This document shows positions 34,280 through 44,151 of a DNA stretch of 64,000 nucleotides, piece after piece; the stretch's first letter is position 1; each line of letters begins with the position of its first letter. The notes beneath the pieces were generated by a model, which saw only the letters and a program-made list of their open reading frames with translations, was not told the origin of the DNA and searched no databases. A program made the position numbers and the translations under genes. This DNA is from Flaccisagitta enflata (Eukaryota > Chaetognatha > Sagittoidea > Aphragmophora): assembly GCA_965153355.1 (NCBI GenBank), contig OZ231127.1, positions 36,580,001 through 36,644,000 of the forward strand, given 5' to 3'.

Positions 34280-34520
34280 AAACTTAAAATGACTTAAAAT
34301 GAATTGACCTAAAATGACTTGAATTGACTACAAATGATCTAATTGAATCTAATGGACATAAAATCATAAAAAAAAGAGACTCCAATGACTTAAATTGATC
34401 TAATTTGACTTAAAACGACTTAAGTGACTTGATAGGAATAAGACGAAAAAAAAATTAGATAGGAATAAGACGAAAAAAAAATTAGATGTGACCGACCGAC
34501 GGACAGAAAAAGCGGGATGT
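34280..34520 (-). repeat. AAGTCATTTT-type repeats with GTCY repeat end
   Basis: Repeated AAATGACTT decamers, then ACCGACCGACGGACAG and AAAGCGGGATGTAGAG. On the minus strand this is the hairpin-headed family's AAGTCATTTT subfamily, lacking the intact hairpin. Confidence 0.65.
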
Positions 34521-34959
34521 AGAGACGCTGTGAACCAAATATCTCGGACCTAACATTATTTGCGAGCTGTGTCATGCCCTCATTATCAAGCAGAGACGAG
34601 ATTTCCTCTACCAAGGCAATATAAAAGGAATTTAAGAATGCCCAAAAAAGCCAGCGCAGGCAAAGATGCGTTCGGCTAGTGTCCGATAGTACATACAGTT
34701 GAACCCGGCTTCAATGGACCCTTTTTTAAAGAAATTACCTCTACAGGCCACAACATTCTATTTCTTGGTCTCTTGAACCCATTTCCTTTTATTTCCTATA
34801 TTAGCTATAATAGAATTCCGCTTATAACAAATAAAATCTTTGTACCCTGAAATCCGGGATTTAATTTACATCTAAACATCAACCAGGCTTACTATCCTTG
34901 ACGGCGAAATCCAGCAAGAGTTAGGATGGTTGAGACAGTTGATGGGCTTACAATAGTTC
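34521..34959. other. Unassigned DNA
   Basis: ACAGTTGAACCCGGCTTCAA near 34697 resembles a pogo/Tigger-type inverted end, but I could not find its partner. Confidence 0.35.
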
Positions 34960-35215
34960 AAGGAACAAGGCCAAGTTAAGGCCAATAAGTGCGCCTCGCT
35001 TGATTAAGACTGTGGATGAACGTTATTGATGAATGAATGAATGAATGAATGAATGAATAAATGAATGAATAAATGAATGAAAATGAATGTGGTAAGGCAT
35101 CCAGGGTGATAGTAATGAAGAAATACGTCAGAATCAGCCGTTTTGCGCATTTCAAACGTTTGCGTTACCGACCAACAGACATGACCTCTTTTAGAAGTGC
35201 GAGGACGCACTTAAA
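34960..35215 (-). repeat. Hairpin-headed GTCY repeat, GTGCGC subfamily, with (AATG)n inside
   Basis: The ends ATTTTTAAGTGCGTCC (right, minus strand) and CTTGGCCTTG (left) enclose TGTCTGTTGGTCGG and an (AATG)n block at 35032-35092. Confidence 0.65.
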
Positions 35216-35357
35216 AATGACCAGCAATATAAGATTTTTCATTGCATGATAAGCGTACTAAATTTTGACCGGATAGATTAAATTTAGATTAATGAGTTCA
35301 TTGATGTTTCAGCAGTAAGTGTTCAAGATTCATCTTATGAGACAAACAATTAGTATA

Positions 35358-36265
35358 CAGTGGGAACCCGATTTACCGACCTCAAAGGGACTGGGGATTT
35401 TTGGTCGTTAAATCCGAATGTTGTTAAATCGAATTTCTAATTTTCATTCATCAAAACTGCTTCATATAATAAGTAATTAAGGCAAGCATCAATGACTAAT
35501 TGATTTTATGGTCAGTATTCAAGCATTAATGCAAATGGTCAACACACAAAGAAACAGTAAAAGCTAAAGACAAACAGAAAGACAAACAGATAATGATACA
35601 TACAGGAAAACAGGCAAACAAAAACAGTCAGATAATGTATGTAGCCTTGTAAAAGAATAAGTATAAAATACCATAAATGATTTATGGGATGAAAAATATC
35701 ACTCAAAAAAGCTAGTTTTGATTTTAATTTTTTCAATAAAAAGCTTATCAATTAGGGATGTGGAAGTGATTGACTGCTTCCAATTTCGAGGTTGGGACAG
35801 CTACTAGTATTTGAACTATTAAATGGAAGCGGAAGCAGAAGCTGTGGAAGCGGTATGAAAATTGACCGCTTCCACATCCCTATTAGTCACTGATGATAAT
35901 TCATTCTTTTTATTCATAGTTTTTTTTTATTCTACAGCTGTTATCTTGTTCACTTTTGTGTTTAAAGTCTTAGTTTATATCAAAATATTTTTCATCAATT
36001 TTAAAATATATCAAAGCTTCAATGAAAATTTTAAGTAAAAAAAAATTATATGATAAAATAAAAGGTCAATGTCTCTGAATCAGGAGAAAAAATCCTAGGG
36101 ACCTGAAAATAGCGACTTTAAATCAGGTTTGGCTGTTATATCAGGTGTCGTTAAATCAGATAAAATTAACATTACAAAAGCCTGCAAAAATTTGGGACCA
36201 AAGAAACCTGGATGTTAAATCCGAAATGTTGTTAAATCAGGTGACGAAAAGGCGGTAGTCCACTG
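35358..36265. mobile_element. TA-flanked pogo/Tigger-like non-autonomous element
   Basis: The ends CAGTGGGAACCC and GGTAGTCCACTG are inverted (CAGTGG core) and flanked by TA (35356-35357, 36266-36267). Subterminal GATTTAAC-type motifs are inverted between the two ends. 908 bp; no transposase frame. CAGTGG ends with a TA target suit the pogo/Tigger group of Tc1/mariner. Confidence 0.72.
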
Positions 36266-36275
36266 TACCTAATAT

Positions 36276-36526
36276 TGTCATGAAGCATGGTCTTGCACCA
36301 ATTTTATCATTTCTTACGGATTATCTGGTTGGTATTTAGGCCTTAGATTTGGATTTATTGATTGATATTTTTGATTATATTTAGATATTTTACTTAGATT
36401 TGACCGTTTTACTTAGATTGGTTTTTATCGTTTACATTTATTACAGGTTTGATTTATTCTGATCGCATTTATTGACACCGTTTAGATTTATTGATTGATT
36501 TATTGCCTCATTTATTCGTTGATCTC
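36276..36526 (+). repeat. Direct repeat 1 (start of 5' LTR)
   Basis: Identical by eye to 42516-42766. It begins TG as LTRs do; no CA end within the shared part. Confidence 0.9.
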
Positions 36527-36645
36527 ATACATTTATTGATTTGTCCGTCTGATTTGTCCTTATTTCTGTCCAAATGGTTCATGTTTGTCCGTATGATATT
36601 TTCTTGCCTTGCATTTCATTCCTGTTATGAATTCATTGCGCCTTT

Positions 36646-36902
36646 TGTTATTTGGGCTATTTTAGACCGATTTTGTAGCGCCCTCAATTGACCGATATTT
36701 GCATTTTTACTGGCTGACGCAATCGAACCTCGAAGGGAAATTGAAGATTTCCGTAGAATTCTATGACATTCTAGAAACTTTCGTTGCTTAGTTACCGCCA
36801 TTTTGCCGGCGATATTTCCTTACAGACTCTAGAAAAGACTTCTGTATTGCTAAAAACTACGTTTACGCCTATTAAATAGACGCTTTTTGCCATATTTTGC
36901 AC
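36646..36902 (+). repeat. Internal inverted repeat, left arm (inside probable 5' LTR)
   Basis: About 257 bp, inverted and roughly 90% identical to 41942-42198. Shared blocks include GAACCTCGAAGGGAAATTGA and TTGCTAAAAACTAC. Confidence 0.9.
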
Positions 36903-37206
36903 TGATCCGAGCCTTTTTAGGACGCCTTTTCGACTTCCCTGAGCGCCAAACAAAGGTGAGAGCTTGATTTGGGTCCATATTTCGTATTATTTTTCCCGTA
37001 CTTAGCTATATTTTTCCCGTTTACGGCTTATTTTTCCCGTATTTTTGTCATTATTCCGTCATTATTCCGTCATTATTTGTTCAGTATTTTGTCACTTTCA
37101 GTAGTATTGAGTATTTCTGGCTAGATAGCTGTATATTTAGCTGCATTTTCATTAGCTCCTTTCATTTTTCACTGTCTTGCAGCTTTAACTGCTTCGCCTA
37201 CGTTCA

Positions 37207-37212
37207 AATAAA
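37207..37212 (+). promoter_or_regulatory. AATAAA polyadenylation signal of the probable 5' LTR
   Basis: AATAAA in CGTTCAAATAAAAGAAG, upstream of a T/G-rich stretch. Its position fits the R region of a ~1-kb LTR. Confidence 0.45.
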
Positions 37213-39038
37213 AGAAGATCGCATTGAGATCGCTCTGTATTATTCGTGGGTTTGAGGTTCAGTCACGAGCGGCGCAGCCGCATACAGGAGAGCTAGAGGC
37301 ATTGGGCATTAGTTTAGTACACGACAATACAGTTAAAGCTTTAAATAGCGCATGCCCTGGCTCTTTTGTGTGTGTCTATCGTTGATCGGAACCTAAGAAG
37401 ACAAAGAACCGTCCTCAATCATGCTCTATTGGAAAGTATTCGACGACGATCAAGAACCCACTCAGAATTAACGTCCAAAGTTATAAAGAAACCGACGCGA
37501 CGAACAAGAATCAGCTCAGAATCGATACCCAACGTAACCAAGCAACTGAAACTCACGCGATCAAGAACAAAGACGCGTATCTCAAAAAAAAAAAAAAAAA
37601 AAAAAAAATCTGAACAGAAGACGAAGAAAAACTCGACCGAGTCTTTCTTCTCCGAGGCGTGAAAGGTAAAACTTACGCGAATAATTAGAAAATCAGACCG
37701 ACAGTCCCCCGTAAAACGGTGACACTCGGAAGCACCCGCATTTGCACCCGTTCATTTTGCACAATTTAGAAAGATAGTAACATCATTTTTCAAGGGTCTT
37801 CGTTCACGAAGAAACTTGATCTGTTAGCCAGTGTTATTTAAAAGCAGTCAGAGGTCTTTATGCTGAGGTACCTTATTCGCGAGTGACCTCGGCTCGCTAG
37901 AAATCCTTACTACTAGAATCTAGAATTTCGAAGAGCCCCTCACCGGGTGATTCGGTCCTCTGTTAGTCAGTCAGCCTACCTAGATTTTTAGAAACGCTTA
38001 ATTTTCGAAGAACCCCTCACCGGGTAATTCGGGTCAGTTAGTCAGTCTGTACACAAGGTTTAGGGCATCAGCTGATTATACCTCGGTCACCGAGGTCTGT
38101 CAAGCTGAGATCTCACGTCATTTAAGGCATTTTAAAGAACAAATCTCGAGAGTTGGGCCTATTTTGGCACCTAAGTTCGAGTCTCTCTGTTCATCAGAGG
38201 GTTCTAAACAGTCCCGTATGTCCCGCAGGCCCAAGGGCCGCGGGATGTACTTTCACGGGGACACTACGCCCGACGATCGCGCGATGTCAGTTTGAATCTA
38301 GAAAAAATCAGTGAAAACAGAACCAAAAGCGCGAAAACCTTTTATTCGAAAGAAAGAGAAAGAAAGAAGAAAAGAAAGAAAAAGAAAAGAAAGAAAAAGA
38401 AAAGAAGAAGAAAAGAAAGGAAAAGAAGAAAGGAAGAAAAGAAGAAGGAAGAGGAAAAGAAGAAAAAAACGGGAAAATAAAAAAAAACACCCGAAAAAAT
38501 ACGGAAAGATAAAAAACACAAGTCACCCTACCAACCCGAGGACGGAGAGCGGCCGTGCCCGCACGTCTGTAGCTTGGGCCAGTTCCGCGATTTGTTTTTA
38601 CTCAGAACTTAGAAAGTTGAAGAAATGAAAGAAACTATGAGTCAGAGATAATATTCGCAGAATTTGTAAGGAAATAAAGAACTTGGAAAGAAAGAACTCG
38701 AAAGTTAGAAAGAACTCGAAAGTTAAAAAGAATCCCAAAAGATAGAAAGAAGAAGAGTAAACGAGGAGCATAAAAGATAGAAAATAAAGTGAAAAAGACA
38801 GTGAATAGAATCACGTCGCCAGTTCCATCTCTTCCGCAGGGACCCGTTCCCTAACTTCGGCTGGTAAAACCTTGACCTAAAATAGCAAAATCATTAATTC
38901 CCGATGAGACAAATCTATGAGTAGATTTGGTCCTGCATCAGCTAGATTTTCGCCGATTACGCCTCGGAAACTGAGGACTTCCGGAAGGGCGATTTTATCT
39001 TCCAAATCTCTGCTCACCCCAGAAAGTAACCCGTCAAT
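37213..39038 (+). other. Leader region of the LTR element
   Basis: GC-richer leader with A20-21 at 37588-37608, two copies of CCCCTCACCGGGT (about 37937 and 38014), and a GAAAGAAAAG purine tract (38345-38480). Lys/Arg-rich frames here come from the purine tract. No primer-binding site recognised. Confidence 0.5.
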
Positions 39039-40439
39039 ATGTCTCGCTTACCACAGGGTAAAGGGACGTATCATGACGTTGACCCCAAACACGTCAGCCG
39101 TCACGCCGAGGATCTTGTCAGTGACGCTGCCGATTTAATGCAGGAATTCCTGAGAGTTCACAACATGGGCAGAGACGATTCAAAACCACGATTTAAGAAA
39201 GGGGCGAATGATTTACGCTCTCTGGTCGAAGAGGTGAAATGTGAGCTTACAGAATTACCCCCAACTTTCCCCTCAGACGAACAAGAAACGATATACACCA
39301 TGATAGGATTGATTCAGTGCGCATTAGAACGTCATCCAGCCTACAACATTCCAGCGTTAGTTGCTATTGATCCGACTCTCAATCAGTCTTTCCTCGACGG
39401 AACCGCGGCTACAAAACCGCCGCCACCATCAGCGCCGCCGCCACCATCAACGCCGCCACCACCACCATTGGCGCCGTCGCCGCCACCTCCGGCGCCGCCG
39501 CCGCCTCTAACGGCGCCGCCGCCACCTCTACCGGCGCCGCCGCCGTCTCTACCGGCGCCGCCACCACCGGCGCCGCCACCGCCACATTTTAATCCTCAAT
39601 TTAACAATGACCCCAAGCGAACTAACCCCATTTTTGACCAAAGTCAGATTGAACCCCCACCCCGTCACAACCCAACTCGATCCAGTCAACCTGATCATCA
39701 TTCATCTGACTCGAGTAGCTCCACAACCGCAGCGAGTACAGTAAGGTGCAGGTCCCAAACAGGTGCAAACAGAGCCAACTCAGAAGCCGAGGCTCAAGAT
39801 GACGCCGAGGCTCAAGATGACGCCGAGGCTCAAGATGACGCCGGGGCTCAAGATGACGCCGAGGCTCAAGATGACGCCGAGGCTCAAGATGACGCCGAGG
39901 CTCAAGATGACGCCGAGGCTCAAGATGACGCCGAGGCTCAAGATGACGCCGAGGCTCAAGATGACGCCGAGGCTCAAGATGACGCCGAGGCTCAAGATGA
40001 CGCCGAGGCTCAAGATGACGCCGAGGCTCAAGATGACGCCGAGGCTCAAGATGACGCCGAGGCTCAAGATGACGCCGAGGCTCAAGATGACGCCGAGGCT
40101 CAAGATGACGCCGTAGCTCAAGATGACGCCGTAGCTCAAGATGACGCCGTAGCTCAAGATGACGCCGTAGCTCAAGATGACGCCGTAGCTCAAGATGACG
40201 CCGTAGCTCAAGATGACGCCGTAGCTCAAGATGACGCCGTAGCTCAAGATGACGCCGTAGCTCAAGATGACGCCATAGCTCAAGATGACGCCATAGCTCA
40301 AGATGACGCCATAGCTCAAGATGACGCCATAGCTCAAGATGACGCCATAGCTCAAGATGACGCCATAGCTCAAGATGACGCCATAGCTCAAGATGACGCC
40401 GAGGCTCAGGACAACAATGGCATCTCAGAACTCATTTAG
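39039..40439 (+). CDS. Gag-like ORF with proline-rich and AEAQDD-repeat regions
   Basis: 466 codons from ATG (context ATATGTCTCG) to TAG. Residues 1-125: a folded-looking, alpha-helical N-terminal part with no family I can name. Residues about 128-187: proline/alanine-rich (PPPPSAPPPPSTPPPPP type). About 190-250: Ser/Thr/Asn-rich linker. From about 250: roughly 35 copies of an acidic AEAQDD hexapeptide, then a short unique end. There is no CCHC zinc knuckle and no enzymatic motif. Position after the leader and before the polypurine tract suggests a structural Gag-like protein; that role is inference. The frame remains open for about 57 codons beyond the TAG. Confidence 0.62.
   Translation: MSRLPQGKGTYHDVDPKHVSRHAEDLVSDAADLMQEFLRVHNMGRDDSKPRFKKGANDLRSLVEEVKCELTELPPTFPSDEQETIYTMIGLIQCALERHPAYNIPALVAIDPTLNQSFLDGTAATKPPPPSAPPPPSTPPPPPLAPSPPPPAPPPPLTAPPPPLPAPPPSLPAPPPPAPPPPHFNPQFNNDPKRTNPIFDQSQIEPPPRHNPTRSSQPDHHSSDSSSSTTAASTVRCRSQTGANRANSEAEAQDDAEAQDDAEAQDDAGAQDDAEAQDDAEAQDDAEAQDDAEAQDDAEAQDDAEAQDDAEAQDDAEAQDDAEAQDDAEAQDDAEAQDDAEAQDDAEAQDDAEAQDDAVAQDDAVAQDDAVAQDDAVAQDDAVAQDDAVAQDDAVAQDDAVAQDDAVAQDDAIAQDDAIAQDDAIAQDDAIAQDDAIAQDDAIAQDDAIAQDDAEAQDNNGISELI
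39787..40410. repeat. 18-bp coding minisatellite (AEAQDD)n
   Basis: About 35 units of GAGGCTCAAGATGACGCC. The first codon changes in blocks along the array: GAG (Glu) for about half, then GTA (Val), then ATA (Ile), then GAG again in the last unit. Confidence 0.97.
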
Positions 40440-41390
40440 TCCATTTCTACGCAAACTTCAGTCTTAGTATCAGACTCACTTGTGCATTCACATTTAGAAA
40501 TGGGGACAATTTGTAAATATGGTGCATCATTTGATAGAAATTCAGATAAAATTTTGATGGATGATATTTGCGTGACTCTACAAGCGGGTCATGCTTCCTT
40601 ACTACAAATTTAGTCTCTCAGATGACCATGTATTGTTGTGCAACCTTATGCAATCCCAATACTAATTTCATTTTAAAGGCCCACAATGCCCGCAAGAAAA
40701 ATGAAATGAATGGACTTCATCATTTAGAAATTAATCCATGGATCATTTTAGAAACAAGTCATGCTTCACCATACAACTTGGTTAACCGGAAAACCAAGCA
40801 TATGGTTTTGCACGCTAATGTGAACAATTCAATTCTACTTGCATAATTCTAGATGTGGGTTATGCTTGTAGAGCTTCAGAATTTTGAACCTTGGGATCCC
40901 AAGAAACTTAAGACCTCAGAACCTCAGAACCTCAGAACCTCAGAACCTCTCCCACTCAGCTAAGTATGGCATGAAATCCTGAAGCCGCAGAGGCAAGTTG
41001 AGAACAATGTTGGATACTGTGCCTTAATGCTTAGAAGGGAAACCTCAGAACCTCTCCCACATACCTTAAGATGGTATGAAATCCTGAAGCCGCAGAGGCG
41101 AGTCGGACGCGACGCTGGACACTGAGCCTTTGAGCTCAGAAGGGAACAACAGAAACAAAACAGAACCAAAACTTTGTAAGTGGAAATAAGTGGCAGTGCA
41201 CTAGCTCGTCTGTGATTCGGTCGAGTTCCGCGAGTTTTCACTTTCGAGGTATCTCCATTGTAAATATCATCATTCATTTATCTTCACCTTTATTGATTAT
41301 GAGAATTTAATCATTCACCATCCCCGACATAGACGTTGGAATGATAAGATGAATTAATCCGGTAATCTTAGATTCGAATGCCATGTCATA
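40440..41390 (+). other. Downstream region of the LTR element
   Basis: An open frame continues after the TAG to about 40610. (AACCTCAG)n lies at 40914-40950. A ~100-bp direct repeat (AAATCCTGAAGCCGCAGAGG at 40975 and 41079) follows. No pol motif. Confidence 0.5.
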
Positions 41391-41394
41391 ACAT

Positions 41395-41940
41395 GTCTAA
41401 AAGAGACAAGAAAAAACAAACAAATCAGAACATACGAAAGAACAAAAAGATACAAACAAATCAGAACAGAAAGTAAACAAACCCAAAAGGAGAATCAAAA
41501 TTAGAAGAAAAGTAGGATTACTTTCAGAACAAATCGAAAAAGAACAACAGATAGAAGAAGAACAGAATGATACAGAACAGATAGAAAAAGAACAAAATGA
41601 AAAAGAACAATCAAACGCGCCAGAACAGATCGAAAAACAACAATTTAGCGAGTCAGAACAAAGAAACAGAACGAGACAAAACAGAAGAAAACAATGAAGA
41701 ACCAGACTTGCTAGAAATCAAAATAGGAGAAAAAGAATATGAAATATTAAATTTAGAAGAAGAGTTAGGGATTGACAGGGACCTTCCTCTCAACCCGTAC
41801 AGAACAAATTGTCACGGTTCCCGAGGAAGGAGAATGTTACGGCATGTGGAACGACGGAGTCTACCACAAACTCTATCGCCAAACCTGGATTGACCAACAC
41901 GAAGCGGCATTTTGGGACAGCTACATAAATGACAGTTGAC
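41395..41940 (+). pseudogene. Lys/Glu-rich frames of the LTR element, probably one broken ORF
   Basis: Three overlapping frames are each open in turn: about 41400-41694 (Gln/Glu/Lys-rich), 41597-41893 (acidic), and a third frame closing at a TGA at 41938-41940 that encodes a Trp/Tyr-containing C-terminal-looking segment (GMWNDGVYHKLYRQTWI). The switch of plausible coding sequence between frames suggests two indels, or programmed shifting. Function unknown; no pol or env motif recognised. I give no joined product. Confidence 0.4.
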
Positions 41941-41941
41941 G

Positions 41942-42198
41942 GTGCAAAATATGGTGAAAAGCGTCTATTTAATAGGCGAAAGAGTAGTTTTTAGCAATAT
42001 GAGCGTCTTTTCTAGATTCTGTAAGGAAATATCGTCGGCAAAATGGCGGTAACTAAGCGACGAAAGGTTCTAGAAAGTCATAGAATTCTACGGAAATCTT
42101 CAATTTCCCTTCGAGGTTCGATTGCGTCAGCCAGTAAAAATGCCAATATCGGTCAATTGAGGGCGCTACAAAATCGGTCCAAAATAGCCCAAAACAAC
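41942..42198 (-). repeat. Internal inverted repeat, right arm
   Basis: Reverse complement (about 90%) of 36646-36902. It lies just upstream of the polypurine tract. Confidence 0.9.
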
Positions 42199-42501
42199 TT
42201 TCGGTTCCAGGAAGATTCGAAAGATACAGATTTTCCCACCCCCCCACCCGCGCACACTGAGACTAACTTAACACCTGAAACAACTGATAAACTCTATGTA
42301 GCTTGCGCACATTTGAATTGAATTATTAATACGACACAGAGCACAAGCGCTCTAAGAAGACGACGAAAGAATTCATTCTCAAGATTTAATTACACTGTGA
42401 TATACCTCAATTGTTTTTCAATAAATTGGACAAGACCAGGCTTCAAGACTAGGTTTAGTTTTTTCCTCAAATTGGTTTATATTTGATATATGATTTGACT
42501 C

Positions 42502-42515
42502 AAAAACGGGGGGAG
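42502..42515 (+). other. Polypurine tract
   Basis: AAAAACGGGGGGAG abuts the TG of the downstream direct repeat, the classic position of the plus-strand primer in LTR elements. Confidence 0.75.
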
Positions 42516-42766
42516 TGTCATGAAGCATGGTCTTGCACCAATTTTATCATTTCTTACGGATTATCTGGTTGGTATTTAGGCCTTAGATTTGGATTTATTG
42601 ATTGATATTTTTGATTATATTTAGATATTTTACTTAGATTTGACCGTTTTACTTAGATTGGTTTTTATCGTTTACATTTATTACAGGTTTGATTTATTCT
42701 GATCGCATTTATTGACACCGTTTAGATTTATTGATTGATTTATTGCCTCATTTATTCGTTGATCTC
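42516..42766 (+). repeat. Direct repeat 2 (truncated 3' LTR)
   Basis: Identical to 36276-36526; similarity ends after GATCTC and unrelated sequence follows. Confidence 0.9.
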
Positions 42767-43105
42767 TAGATTTATTCTCTAGTTTCAGCTGGTATGCAAC
42801 TTTGATATCATGTAAAGAGCTTCGAGGGCGCACCCAGAAAAGGAGGGGGGCCTCGCCGGCAATTTCACCTGTCATCACTTGTCAAGTAAACCGTCTCATC
42901 GCCCGTCGACAGCCTCCCACTTAACTTCTCAACTTAACAACCCAAGATTTAAAACCCGAAAAAAATTCTCGGGTTTATAATCACCGGCTTCTCAACAAAA
43001 ATATCTTGTTGCGACCACGCGACTATATACGAGATAAGGCAGGCTCTTCAATTTTTCGAGCCCTTAAACCACGGCTTCGCTCCGACGCCGTCCGTCAGTC
43101 GGTCC
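42767..43105. other. Flank of the LTR element with fragmentary GTCY repeat
   Basis: CGACCACGCGACTATA near 43013 and GTCCGTCAGTCGGTCCGTGA near 43089 are family motifs, but the usual order is disturbed. Confidence 0.45.
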
Positions 43106-43184
43106 GTGAATTTTGGTTCACGAGCAGCTTGTCTATTTTCTCTCAGCTTTTCATCATGGATCAATGATTTAAGGTGTGGTAGAT

Positions 43185-43450
43185 TCAGTAAAGTCAAGCA
43201 GATGCAGATGGTCCCCCAATCTGATCATTCTTTTTGCATTTCGTTGATCGTTTTGATAAGATCCACCAATACATACAATGTAGTCGTAGCCCAGTGTGAA
43301 GTTCAGTTCTGTACAGGCAGCGTAACTCAATGTGCAGTATGCAACACTGAAAGCTCAGTGCGTTTGTTTTATCATCTAGTCCTGATGAAGAGAAGGGGAA
43401 AACGTGCGCCTTTGCTCCTGAGCTCCGAGAAAGTTGTCTCGGCTAAGTGA
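43185..43450 (+). CDS. Candidate last exon resembling a ZP-C domain end
   Basis: The open frame closes with TGA (43448-43450). It encodes a hydrophobic strand-like segment, then AQCEVQFC...QCAVC (spacing C-x4-C-x6-C-x2-C), then KRRGKRA. Zona pellucida (ZP) modules end with a strand leading into CEV-x-x-C, further paired cysteines and then a furin-type basic site, so the order of features fits. There is no transmembrane tail and the start is undefined: several AG sites lie between 43140 and 43265. The match rests on a short pattern. It could be a pseudogene or chance. Confidence 0.3.
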
Positions 43451-43772
43451 AATCGATGAGGAAAATCCTGGAAGCCAACAAAAAAGGTATTCATTCCTCG
43501 CCTAGAGGACTGGATCTAACCTGAACACTCGCATTTCCCTCGAAATTTCAAGGGTCACGCTGTCATGACAATTATCTTTTTGACTTGGCGCTAATTGCAT
43601 TTTCCCGGCGAGGTCATCTTACAATACCACAGTATAGAGACCACACTTGAAGATGGATGCGGATCAATTATCGACGAAGAACCTTGCCGGGGCACTTCCT
43701 TCGTTCAGTCACTTTCCCAGTGCAGTCTTAGCATATCTTTTCTCAATATCCACTCAGTCCAGTTTTCTTTTT
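43451..43772. other. Unassigned DNA
   Basis: No repeat or gene recognised. Confidence 0.35.
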
Positions 43773-43990
43773 TGTGGCGTGAACGCGACTCTATGACCCA
43801 TTCTTGTCTGTCGGTCGGTCCATCCGTAACACTTATCTTTTTTTTCATCGTTTTATGTCATTTTAAGTAATTTTAAGTCGTTTCAAGATAAAGTCATTTC
43901 ATGTAATTTCATGTCATTTAGTGATTTTACATTTTGACTTTTAGTCTTGACGACCGCACGCGACTCAGAGGTGTTGGCCTTCTTCTTATT
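43773..43990 (+). repeat. Hairpin-headed GTCY repeat, AAGTCATTTT subfamily
   Basis: TTTTTTGTGGCGTGAACGCG, TGTCTGTCGGTCGGTCC, then AAGTCATTTT-like decamers, ending CCGCACGCGACTCAGAGG and GTGTTGGCCTT. Confidence 0.8.
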
Positions 43991-44151
43991 ACGCTGGACC
44001 TTCGCGCTGTACAAGTGAGCAAATTTCAAATCCAAGTCTTCTGACGCTCATAACTAAGATTCTCTTTAGAAAGCATCAAAGCATATACCCCGCGCATGTG
44101 GATAAGGGCAGAAGCACGATATCATTTTGTGATCGACCTACTGGGAGTAAA

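Larger units (their letters stand above)
31660..34290. mobile_element. Tc1/mariner-derived inverted-repeat element filled with minisatellites
   Basis: Inverted ends: ACTATCTTCACAATAGAAAT (about 31665) against its inverse at 34252-34278. Further paired blocks are GCGGTTTGCGT (31970 / 34155) and CTACAGCCCAGTATGTTGAA (32075) / its inverse at 33970. The left arm carries a transposase C-terminal remnant. The interior has an A-rich tract (32440-32645), an 18-bp minisatellite and a 160-bp repeat. Interpreted as a decayed Tc1/mariner element expanded by tandem repeats. Confidence 0.7.
36276..42766 (+). mobile_element. Non-autonomous LTR-retrotransposon-like element
   Basis: A 251-bp direct repeat beginning TGTCATGAAG lies at 36276-36526 and 42516-42766, exactly 6240 bp apart and apparently identical. 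The downstream copy is preceded immediately by a polypurine tract, as in LTR elements. The upstream repeat probably extends to about 37265 (AATAAA at 37207, GC-rich leader after it), so the downstream LTR is truncated. The one intact ORF (39039-40439) resembles a Gag in position and composition. No protease, RT, RNase H or integrase motif was found, so it would need another element's enzymes. No primer-binding site could be named. Confidence 0.72.

Noticed and set aside
39763-40391. Alternative and antisense frames over the AEAQDD array
   Set aside because: Shadows of the 18-bp repeat; the frame from 39039 is the one with a non-repetitive N-terminal part.
41942-42321. Frames over the inverted LTR segment
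   Set aside because: The sequence is a reversed copy of non-coding LTR DNA.
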